Assembly (NCBI RefSeq): GCF_004345705.1
Contig: NZ_SLWV01000021.1
Location: forward strand, 6,042-70,041
Length of the DNA stretch: 64,000 bases
From: Marinisporobacter balticus
Lineage (GTDB): Bacteria; Bacillota; Clostridia; Peptostreptococcales; Thermotaleaceae
Reading direction: 5' to 3'
The notes beneath the pieces are model-generated. The model was not told where the DNA came from. It saw only the letters and a program-made list of their open reading frames with translations, and did not search any database. The position numbers and the translations under genes were made by a program. Shown piece by piece: positions 16,753 to 24,044 of the stretch (positions are counted from its first letter, which is position 1; each line of letters begins with the position of its first letter).

Positions 16753-16779
16753 ACTGCTAGTATAATGCTGGCAGTTTTT
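16753..16779 (+). terminator. Orphan terminator upstream of the B12 operon
   Basis: ACTGCTAG (16753-16760) and CTGGCAGT (16768-16775) pair over 8 bp with one G-U and are followed by TTTTT. No intact gene precedes it, so it may have served the decayed SLH gene. Confidence 0.7.
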
Positions 16780-16819
16780 CACTTTAGAATAAAAACATAG
16801 AAAAATGTGACAAATAATG

Positions 16820-16848
16820 TTGAAATAAATAACTTAGAATGATAAAAT
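16820..16848 (+). promoter_or_regulatory. Sigma-A promoter of the cobalamin riboswitch operon
   Basis: TTGAAA (16820-16825), 17 bp, TAAAAT (16843-16848), about 30 nt before the first riboswitch element. Confidence 0.75.
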
Positions 16849-16879
16849 TTATCTAATAAAATAAAACAATATTGCTTTT

Positions 16880-17022
16880 GCTTAGGGAAAAAGGTGAAGA
16901 ACCTTTGCTGTAGTCGCAGCTGTAACCGGAGATGAGGATCAGAAGATGTCACTGTTTAGTATAAAACTAGATGGGAAGGCCTGATCTAAAGATGACCTGG
17001 GAGCCAGAAGACCTAATATGGC
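16880..17022 (+). ncRNA. Cobalamin riboswitch
   Basis: Landmarks in order: AGGGAAAAAGGTGAAGAACC, GCTGTAGTCGCAGCTGTAAC, GTCACTG, GATGGGAAGGC, GATGACCTGGGAGCCAGAAG (the B12 box) and ACCT. An attenuator follows at 17048-17192. It should turn off the downstream uptake operon when cobalamin is plentiful. Confidence 0.95.
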
Positions 17023-17047
17023 ATTCTTCAATTAACCTCCGGCTTTG

Positions 17048-17192
17048 AGGGATTGGAGATATATGTATGCCTCAGACTCTTTCTTATACTATCATCAATC
17101 AGATAATTTTTACATTCTATACAGTATATAGGATAACAGAAATACATATATCTTTAATCCTTTCCAGTTTATGGGAAGGATTGTTTATTTTA
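17048..17192 (+). terminator. Cobalamin attenuator: antiterminator and terminator
   Basis: Terminator: AATCCTTTCC (17156-17165) with GGGAAGGATT (17173-17182), one G-U, then GTTTATTTTA. The segment 17048-17066 can pair with 17144-17162 over 19 positions using a few G-U pairs, which would occupy the terminator's 5' arm and act as antiterminator. Both structures are visible directly; which one forms with ligand is inference. Confidence 0.8.
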
Positions 17193-17212
17193 GAAGATAT
17201 GGAGGTGTTTTT

Positions 17213-18151
17213 ATGAAAAAAGGTTTATTTATTTTTCTATGCATAATTTTTATCTGTACATGTGTAGGGTGTACTGAAAAATCAACTTTAGAAAATGGCA
17301 AGATAGAAGTGATTGTTTCAAGAGATTTTGGCAATGAAATAGTATCTGAGAAAGCTGTTGACTTTTCAGAAGATTCAAATGCTATAGAAGTAATGGAAGA
17401 AAACTTTGATATAGAGACGGCTTATGGAGGAGGTTTCATCAATGCAATTGGTGGTCTTAAATCAGGGTTTACAGGTGTGGAAGATAAGAAGAAAGTAGAT
17501 TGGTTTTATTATGTAAATGGGATTTTACCAGAAGTAGGGGCGCAAGATTATTATTTGAAATCAGGCGATGTAGTGGTATGGGATTATCATGATTGGAGTA
17601 ATAATAGATATGGATCAAGTATTATCGGCGCTTATCCTATAAATTTTATCAATGCGCATGATGAAAATGTTTTAAAAACAGAAATAACATATGAAAAAAA
17701 TTATGAAAAAGAGAGTCAAGGGTTTGCAAGTTTTTTAAAGGAACAAGGGGTAAAAAATATAGTGTTTAAAAATATGGATGAACAAGTATTAGAGAATGGA
17801 GAAATAAATTCTATACTGATTGGTTCATGGGATGCATTATCTAAATCAGATACAATAAAAGGTTTTTATGAAAATGGTAAAAAAACTGGATTGTATTTTA
17901 AGATGGATAAAAATATAAAGGCACTCAATGAAAAAGGAGAAATTGCAAAGGAATATAAAAAAGGCGCTGTGATTACTTCGATTGTTAAAGAATATGGATT
18001 ATCAGGCACAATATGGTTGATTACTGGAAATGATGAAGCGTGTATTAAAAAAGCTATAAAGCTTCTTTATGAAAATCCAGAAAAATTGAAAGGCAAATTT
18101 TCTATAATTGTAACAGAAGATGAAATGGTCAATATTCCAATAAAGAATTAG
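17213..18151 (+). CDS. DUF4430 lipoprotein, probable cobalamin-binding protein
   Basis: 312-aa secreted lipoprotein: lipobox-like end CVGC with the modified cysteine near residue 20. Residues ~30-130 form a DUF4430 (transcobalamin-like C-terminal) domain, seen as VDWFYYVNGILPEVGAQDYY followed by a GDVVVWDYHDW strand. The remaining ~180 residues have no fold I can name. It is the first gene after the cobalamin riboswitch and directly precedes an ECF transporter, so it likely holds B12 at the outer membrane face for uptake. ATG 17213 follows GGAGGTG; the frame is open from 17171 but that part lies in the terminator. Confidence 0.85.
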   Translation: MKKGLFIFLCIIFICTCVGCTEKSTLENGKIEVIVSRDFGNEIVSEKAVDFSEDSNAIEVMEENFDIETAYGGGFINAIGGLKSGFTGVEDKKKVDWFYYVNGILPEVGAQDYYLKSGDVVVWDYHDWSNNRYGSSIIGAYPINFINAHDENVLKTEITYEKNYEKESQGFASFLKEQGVKNIVFKNMDEQVLENGEINSILIGSWDALSKSDTIKGFYENGKKTGLYFKMDKNIKALNEKGEIAKEYKKGAVITSIVKEYGLSGTIWLITGNDEACIKKAIKLLYENPEKLKGKFSIIVTEDEMVNIPIKN

Positions 18152-18159
18152 GTGATGAT

Positions 18160-19044
18160 ATGGCAAAGTTACACCCGTTTACAATGATATTATTCTCTAT
18201 GATCTTATTTTTTATGGCATTAATCTATAATCATCCACTCTATATATGCTCTATTTTAATTTTTATAGTAGTGAGTATATTGCTTTTAGGAGAAGGAAAA
18301 CAGTTGAAAACAACCATGAAATATGGGGTATATACAGCTGCATTGATTTTGATTATAAATCCTTTAGCAAATCAGAATGGGCGCCATATACTCTATAAAA
18401 GTGGTAAAATTCCTATCATAGGTAAAATTAAGATTACACAAGAAGCGCTAGCTTATGGAGGAAATATGGCATTAAAGCTATTTTGTATTTTATTGATTTT
18501 CTTGTTTTATGGATTGATGACAGATAGAGATGAAACATTTAGCTTTTTTTCAAAATATGCGCATAAGCTTACCCTTACTTTATCGATGACGATAAACATT
18601 ATTCATCGATTAAGATTAGAAATCATGCGGGTAAAGGATGTGATGATTTTAAGAGGTGTAAACTTTCAAGAGAAGAATTTACGGAAAAGAATGAAAGCAT
18701 ACTATCCCATTTTAAAGGTAATTTTTATAGCCTCTTTAGAAGGATCATTAGATCAAGCTGAAAGCTTATATGCTAGAGGATATGGAAAAGGAGTTAGAAC
18801 CTCTTATTCTCAAGTTAAAATAAAAAATATAGATTATTTATTTCATGGGATCAATTTCATTTTGTTATGTTTTGTTGTATATGGCTTTTTTTTAAATGTT
18901 GGATTTGTACAATTTTATCCAACCTTTCACGGGTTTGATTTGAAAGAAAATATTTTTCTTATTTATATAGATATTATCCTAGTGGTAGCCATCTTGCTGA
19001 TTTGGGGGTGTAAGAGATGGAAATTCTTAAGATACAAGATTTAA
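18160..19044 (+). CDS. ecfT: ECF transporter transmembrane (T) component
   Basis: 294 aa, about six hydrophobic helices. The cytoplasmic coupling segment has SLYARGYG near residues 205-212, the Ala-Arg-Gly motif that docks onto the ATPase, and an earlier MILRGVNF helix carries the first similar motif. It couples the S subunit to the ATPase in the membrane. It starts 8 bp after the lipoprotein's stop and overlaps the ATPase gene by 28 bp. Because it travels with its own S and A genes it is probably a dedicated (group I-like) rather than shared module. Confidence 0.9.
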   Translation: MAKLHPFTMILFSMILFFMALIYNHPLYICSILIFIVVSILLLGEGKQLKTTMKYGVYTAALILIINPLANQNGRHILYKSGKIPIIGKIKITQEALAYGGNMALKLFCILLIFLFYGLMTDRDETFSFFSKYAHKLTLTLSMTINIIHRLRLEIMRVKDVMILRGVNFQEKNLRKRMKAYYPILKVIFIASLEGSLDQAESLYARGYGKGVRTSYSQVKIKNIDYLFHGINFILLCFVVYGFFLNVGFVQFYPTFHGFDLKENIFLIYIDIILVVAILLIWGCKRWKFLRYKI

Positions 19045-20597
19045 CCTATTATTATCCCAGAAAAGAAGAACCCGCTTTAAAATGTGTTAATTTATCTGTA
19101 ACAGAAGGAGAATTTATATTACTCTTTGGGAAATCAGGTTGTGGAAAATCTACTTTAGGGAGGGTATTTAACAAAATTGTTCCAGAGTTTTACGGTGGGA
19201 AAATAAAAGGAAATGTAGAAAGTAAAGTAGATATTGGGATGGTTTTTCAAGATCCAGAAAAGCAATTGGTGATGGAGCAAGTTGAGCGAGAAATTGCTTT
19301 TGGTCTTGAAAATATTGGTATAAATTATGAAGTGATGCGAAAAAAAGTAATGGAGACCCTAAGCTTTCTAAATATATGGGACATCCGATATAAAAAAACT
19401 TATGAGCTTTCAGGAGGACAAAAACAGAAGCTGGCAATTGGTGCTACAATTGCTATGGGTTATAAGTTTTTAGTTTTTGATGAACCAACTTCTCAGCTTG
19501 ATCCTGTAGCAGCAGAAGAAATATTACATATTTTAAAAAGGTTAAATGAAGAATTGGGATATACTATTGTTTTGATTGAACAAAGGATAGATAAATGTTT
19601 TCATTTAGCGGATCGCGTATTATTTATGGAGGAGAGTCAAATTATTTTTGATGGTGCGCCTAAAGATTTTGTAGCCTGGAGCTATAAGCATGAGAAAAAT
19701 TTCTCTCCGTCTGTTTCTAATTACTTTGTAAAATTAGGAGAAAAAAATATCCCGCTTACGGTAAAAGAGGGAAGAAAGAAATTAAGAAAAAATTTATTTC
19801 TTAAAAAACCAGTAGTGATTCAACACGAAACAAAGGAAGAATATGGGAATCGAGAAGCGATATCCATAAAGAAGCTGTATTTTACATATGAAAATGGAAA
19901 AGAAGCACTAAATGGTGTGGATTTGAAGGTTTTTAAAGGAGAAGTATTAGGTATTATGGGTGAAAATGGTGGGGGAAAGTCTACTTTACTAAAAAATATT
20001 TCAGGACTATTAAAACCTGATAAAGGAAATCTTTCCGTATGTGGAGAAGTAGGATATCTTTCTCAGAATCCAAATGATTATCTTTTTAATGATACAGTTT
20101 ATGAGGAACTCAAATATACACTCGATCAAAAAGGAATAAAAGATTTATCAAGAATAGAAAAGGTATTAAAGAATTTAGAACTTTTAAGATACAAAGATAA
20201 AAACCCTAGAGATTTAAGCGGAGGGGAAAAGCAGAGAGTTGCACTAGGATCTATCCTTGTTATGGAGCCTGAAATATTGATTTTGGATGAACCTACAAGA
20301 GGATTAGACAGAGATTTAAAAGAAAGATTAGGAGAAATTATATTAAACTTGAAAAATAAAGGAAAGACCGTTATTTTGGTGACACATGATGTTGAATTTG
20401 TAGGGAAGTTCTGTGAGCGGGTTTGTTTGATGTTTGACGGAAGTGTAGCACAAGTGGGTTCAAAATATGATGTTTTAACAGAGGGAATTTATTATGCGAC
20501 ACAAATGAATAAATTGTTTAGTGGATATGTTGATAAAATTATTACTTTAGAAGATGCATGCTATATAACAGATCATCTAAAAGAGGGAGTTATTTAA
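19017..20597 (+). CDS. ecfA: ECF transporter ATPase, A1-A2 fusion
   Basis: 526 aa containing two ABC domains in tandem. Domain 1: Walker A GKSGCGKST (~40-48), signature LSGGQKQKLAIG (~130-141), Walker B FLVFDEPTSQLDP. Domain 2: GENGGGKST (~316-324), LSGGEKQRVALG (~400-411), ILILDEPTRGLD. Both catalytic sites look complete. In many ECF systems these are two genes; here they are joined. ATG 19017 lies inside ecfT, 28 bp before its stop, so the two are probably translationally coupled. Confidence 0.95.
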   Translation: MEILKIQDLTYYYPRKEEPALKCVNLSVTEGEFILLFGKSGCGKSTLGRVFNKIVPEFYGGKIKGNVESKVDIGMVFQDPEKQLVMEQVEREIAFGLENIGINYEVMRKKVMETLSFLNIWDIRYKKTYELSGGQKQKLAIGATIAMGYKFLVFDEPTSQLDPVAAEEILHILKRLNEELGYTIVLIEQRIDKCFHLADRVLFMEESQIIFDGAPKDFVAWSYKHEKNFSPSVSNYFVKLGEKNIPLTVKEGRKKLRKNLFLKKPVVIQHETKEEYGNREAISIKKLYFTYENGKEALNGVDLKVFKGEVLGIMGENGGGKSTLLKNISGLLKPDKGNLSVCGEVGYLSQNPNDYLFNDTVYEELKYTLDQKGIKDLSRIEKVLKNLELLRYKDKNPRDLSGGEKQRVALGSILVMEPEILILDEPTRGLDRDLKERLGEIILNLKNKGKTVILVTHDVEFVGKFCERVCLMFDGSVAQVGSKYDVLTEGIYYATQMNKLFSGYVDKIITLEDACYITDHLKEGVI

Positions 20598-20598
20598 T

Positions 20599-21222
20599 AT
20601 GAATTATGGTGTAATTTCAGTAAGTATTTTACTTATTTCTTTTATTTGTATTTTTGTATCTTATGAGAGACAAAGTATTTCTGTAAAAGAAATTTCTTTG
20701 ATTGCCACATTATCAGCATTAGCAGGAGTTTCTAGAGTACCCTTTGCAGCCATTCCCAATGTACAGCCTACTACATTTTTGGTAATCATATCGGGCTATG
20801 TATTTGGACCGGGATTTGGATTTATGGTAGGAGGAATTGCTACTTTAGCTTCTAATGTTTTTTTAGGGCAAGGCCCTTGGACGCCATGGCAGATGTTAGC
20901 TTGGGGACTAGCGGGCTTTAGTGGAGGGATATTAAGAAAATTTTTCAAAAATCCTTCTAGATTGCTTTTAGGTATTTTTGCATTTTGCTGGGGATTTTTA
21001 TTTGATTATATTATGAATTTGTGGCATTGGTTAGCTTTTGTATATCCGCTTACGGTGCAAAGTTTTATTGTCACATATATCAATTCATTTTATTTTGATT
21101 TGATGCATGCTGTAGGAAACTTTACTTTTGCTTATTTGTTTGGAAAGGATTTTATTAATATATTATCACGATTTAAAGACAGGATTCACTATACTGAGAT
21201 TCCTAACCAAAAAATAGATTGA
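20599..21222 (+). CDS. ECF transporter S component, probably for cobalamin
   Basis: 207-aa membrane protein with about six helices, substrate-binding S subunit. The region KEISLIATLSALAGVSRVPF and the later GPGFGFMVGGIATLASNVFLG and WTPWQML segments resemble the CbrT/cobalamin-precursor S components. Starts one base after the ATPase stop. The cobalamin riboswitch and the DUF4430 proteins around it point to B12 or a corrinoid as substrate; the fold alone would not tell. Confidence 0.85.
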   Translation: MNYGVISVSILLISFICIFVSYERQSISVKEISLIATLSALAGVSRVPFAAIPNVQPTTFLVIISGYVFGPGFGFMVGGIATLASNVFLGQGPWTPWQMLAWGLAGFSGGILRKFFKNPSRLLLGIFAFCWGFLFDYIMNLWHWLAFVYPLTVQSFIVTYINSFYFDLMHAVGNFTFAYLFGKDFINILSRFKDRIHYTEIPNQKID

Positions 21223-21303
21223 GAAAAAACTTTGGAAATTAAGATTTTTAAGAAATGGTGAATCATTTTTTAAAAAATTAAGTGGAAAGAGGGAGGTAAT
21301 AAC

Positions 21304-22170
21304 GTGAAAAAAATAACGGCTTTAACAATTGCAATTTTAATGGTTTTTACAAGCTTTGCATTTGCTTTGGATTTTAATGCTACTGTAAAATACTTAGAAA
21401 AGCAAGAACTTGATGAATGGGGGATTTTGGCGTTATATTCATCTGGGACGGATGTAAAGAATAAGACACTAAAAAGAGTAGATGATTCTACTGCTACAAC
21501 AGATTATGAAGCATATATGATGGGGGCAATACCAAAAGGAGAAGATGTTTCTGATTATGCAGGAAAGATTGTAAAGACACAAAGAGAGAATGGAAAATTT
21601 GCTGATTATATTGATGGTACTGGAGAAGATTTAATCAATGCCCATATTTGGGGAATTATTTCGTTATATGCAGCGAATAAAGAAAATTATGATAAACAAA
21701 AAGCATTAATATGGCTTAAGGAAAATCAAAATGAAGATGGAGGCTTTGGCGTTTTTACAGGATATAACCATTCAGATATTGACATGACAGGTATGGGCGT
21801 TATTGCTTATAGCATATTAGGACTGAATAAAGATAGCAAGGAAGTAAAGAAGGCTTTGAGCTTTATTGAAAAAAACTTAGACAAGAAAGAAAGTTGTGAA
21901 GGGGTAGCTTACTATATATTAGCAAAAGTGAAATTAGGATTAGCAGTAGATAAAAGTTTATATAACAAGCTTTTGCAGTATAAAATAAAGGATGGTTCCT
22001 TTAAGCATCTTAAAAAACTTTCAAGGGGAAATTATATGGCTAGTTGGCACGCGCTATTAGCTATGATAGATTATAAGAATAAGATTTCTGTATTTGATAG
22101 ATTGCATGATTTTAATAAGCTAAAGGATGAGAAAAAGAAGGCTGTAGTTAAGAAAACATCAGCAAAATAA
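21304..22170 (+). CDS. Secreted alpha/alpha-barrel (prenyltransferase/squalene-oxidase repeat) protein
   Basis: 288 aa. Signal peptide 1-21 ending AFAL, then helical-hairpin repeats of the alpha6/alpha6-barrel type; the most typical repeat reads KALIWLKENQNEDGGFG near residues 138-154 (Q-x-x-D-G-G-F/G turn). A lysine-rich tail ends the protein. The fold is shared by terpene cyclases and by the alpha domain of animal intrinsic factor and transcobalamin. No catalytic DxDD-type motif was seen. GTG start after GGGAGGT. Inference: alpha-domain partner of the DUF4430 proteins for binding B12. Confidence 0.8.
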   Translation: MKKITALTIAILMVFTSFAFALDFNATVKYLEKQELDEWGILALYSSGTDVKNKTLKRVDDSTATTDYEAYMMGAIPKGEDVSDYAGKIVKTQRENGKFADYIDGTGEDLINAHIWGIISLYAANKENYDKQKALIWLKENQNEDGGFGVFTGYNHSDIDMTGMGVIAYSILGLNKDSKEVKKALSFIEKNLDKKESCEGVAYYILAKVKLGLAVDKSLYNKLLQYKIKDGSFKHLKKLSRGNYMASWHALLAMIDYKNKISVFDRLHDFNKLKDEKKKAVVKKTSAK

Positions 22171-22191
22171 AATTGTAGGAGGGAATAAGGC

Positions 22192-24030
22192 GTGAAAAAA
22201 AGAATTTTTAGTTTGATCTTAGCATTAACATTGATCTTAGGATGTATTCCATTTGTAGAAATGGGTGCTTATGCAGCAACACCACAGGAAGTTAGGGTAA
22301 GGGTAGAAGGAAAAGATAAAACATTGTATGATAGAAAGGTTACTGTAACAGATGATGTGTATTGTAATGAGTATTTAAATATGATAGATAATAAAGCGAA
22401 TATTAAAGGATTTATAAATACATTGCTTGGAGAAACTCCAGATTATGAAAAAAATAAAGATTCATGGATGAATTATTATGTAAAAGATGATGTAATTGAT
22501 ACTTCAAAGCCTGTTAATGAGTATAAATTAAATGATGCTGATGGAATTGTTGTATATGTTGCAAATTTCAATGTCAATGACGGAGATGGGACACTTATAC
22601 CAGTTGTTGATCTAGAGAAAGATGGAAATACCGTAGAAATGGCTGTGTATGGGAAAAGTTGGAAAGTCACAACTCCTTATGATGGAGCAGAATTAAAAAT
22701 CAGCTATGTAGGGAATAAAAAGACAGATAAAGATGGAAAATATTCTTTCAATATGAAGGGCATTCAAAAGATTCAAGTAGGAGATTATCCAGAATTAGTA
22801 AGAAAGACCATATATGTAGGAGAAGAAGAAGTTTTACAAAAAGTAAAAAGTACGATAGAAGATTTAAAAGATTACTATAATAAGCAAGATACGCTTGATC
22901 ATTGGGTAGCGCCTGCTTATTTTATGGTTAGTGAAACAGATAATGAATTCAAACAAATTAACTATAAATATATATTTCCTGAAGTAATAACAGAAAAATC
23001 TAGTGCAGTCAAATATGCAGGGAATATTATAGGTCTTTTATCAGCAGGAAAAAATCCAAAAGATATAAAGATTCAGTGTGGAGATAGTGAAAAGGATATC
23101 ATTACTATCTTAAAGGAATCTCAACGTAAAGAAGATGGAAAGTTTATTATTGATCAATATGATAATTGGACATCAACACAAGCATTTGCGATTTTAGCAT
23201 TGGATTTAGTTGATGAAAATTATGATAAAGAAAAGGCAGTTAAAGCGTTATTATCATATCAAAACAAAGATGGAGATTTTAGTGGAAGTGTCGATATGAC
23301 AGCTATGACATTATTTGCATTAGCTAATCATAGAGATGTTGAAGGAGTTGAAAGTGCAATTCAATGTGCTTTAGAAAATATTAAAGACCAGCAATTGAAT
23401 ACAGGTGGATTCCTTAATTTTGGTGGGAAAGACTCTCCAGAGACAAATGCAATGGTGATAAAAGCATTAGTAGCTTTAGATATAAACCCTTTAGCAGATG
23501 AGTGGAAGAAAGATGGTAATAGTGTACTAGATGCTTTACTTGCATTTAAACAAGGTGGTCAGTTTAAATCAGCAGATGGACAAGTTAGCGCAACGTCAAC
23601 AAAGCAAGCATTTAGTGCTTTAGCAGATTTATATAAAGCTGAATCAATGTATCATAGTCAAAGTTTAAAGGATCATTATAAGTTTAGTTCATTTGATGAA
23701 ACCGATAAATATGAATTTACATTAACAAGAGATGGTTCTTCAAACTTTGAAAAAGGACAAGAAGCACAGTTAAATATAGATGTAAAAAACAATTCTAAAA
23801 ATAATAAGACAGTAACCTTTGCTGTTACATTATATAAATTGAATGGATATAATAAAGAATTGTATACATATACTTTCATGAAAAAAGAGATCAATGCAGG
23901 TGATACAGAAGAAGTAGCAGGTGGATTTTTAATCCCATCCGAAGGAGATTATCAGATAAAAGGAATTTTATGGGATGATTTTGAAAATAAAAATCCAATT
24001 GCTGAGCCAATTACAGTAGAAGTTCAATAA
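22192..24030 (+). CDS. Secreted intrinsic-factor-like protein (DUF4430 + alpha/alpha barrel)
   Basis: 612 aa. Signal peptide 1-29 (ends AYAA); ~35-125 DUF4430-like beta domain (WMNYYVKDD, then NDADGIVVYVANF); ~130-200 a beta-rich linker; ~235-490 alpha/alpha-barrel repeats with SYQNKDGDFSG and WTSTQAFAILAL; ~505-612 a beta-sandwich of the kind found in cell-surface proteins. This joins in one chain the two domain types that close over cobalamin in animal intrinsic factor/transcobalamin, in reversed order. No S-layer domain or lipobox, so it is either released or held by partners. GTG start, AGGAGGG 8 nt upstream. Confidence 0.82.
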   Translation: MKKRIFSLILALTLILGCIPFVEMGAYAATPQEVRVRVEGKDKTLYDRKVTVTDDVYCNEYLNMIDNKANIKGFINTLLGETPDYEKNKDSWMNYYVKDDVIDTSKPVNEYKLNDADGIVVYVANFNVNDGDGTLIPVVDLEKDGNTVEMAVYGKSWKVTTPYDGAELKISYVGNKKTDKDGKYSFNMKGIQKIQVGDYPELVRKTIYVGEEEVLQKVKSTIEDLKDYYNKQDTLDHWVAPAYFMVSETDNEFKQINYKYIFPEVITEKSSAVKYAGNIIGLLSAGKNPKDIKIQCGDSEKDIITILKESQRKEDGKFIIDQYDNWTSTQAFAILALDLVDENYDKEKAVKALLSYQNKDGDFSGSVDMTAMTLFALANHRDVEGVESAIQCALENIKDQQLNTGGFLNFGGKDSPETNAMVIKALVALDINPLADEWKKDGNSVLDALLAFKQGGQFKSADGQVSATSTKQAFSALADLYKAESMYHSQSLKDHYKFSSFDETDKYEFTLTRDGSSNFEKGQEAQLNIDVKNNSKNNKTVTFAVTLYKLNGYNKELYTYTFMKKEINAGDTEEVAGGFLIPSEGDYQIKGILWDDFENKNPIAEPITVEVQ

Positions 24031-24044
24031 AAAGGAGGAAAACC

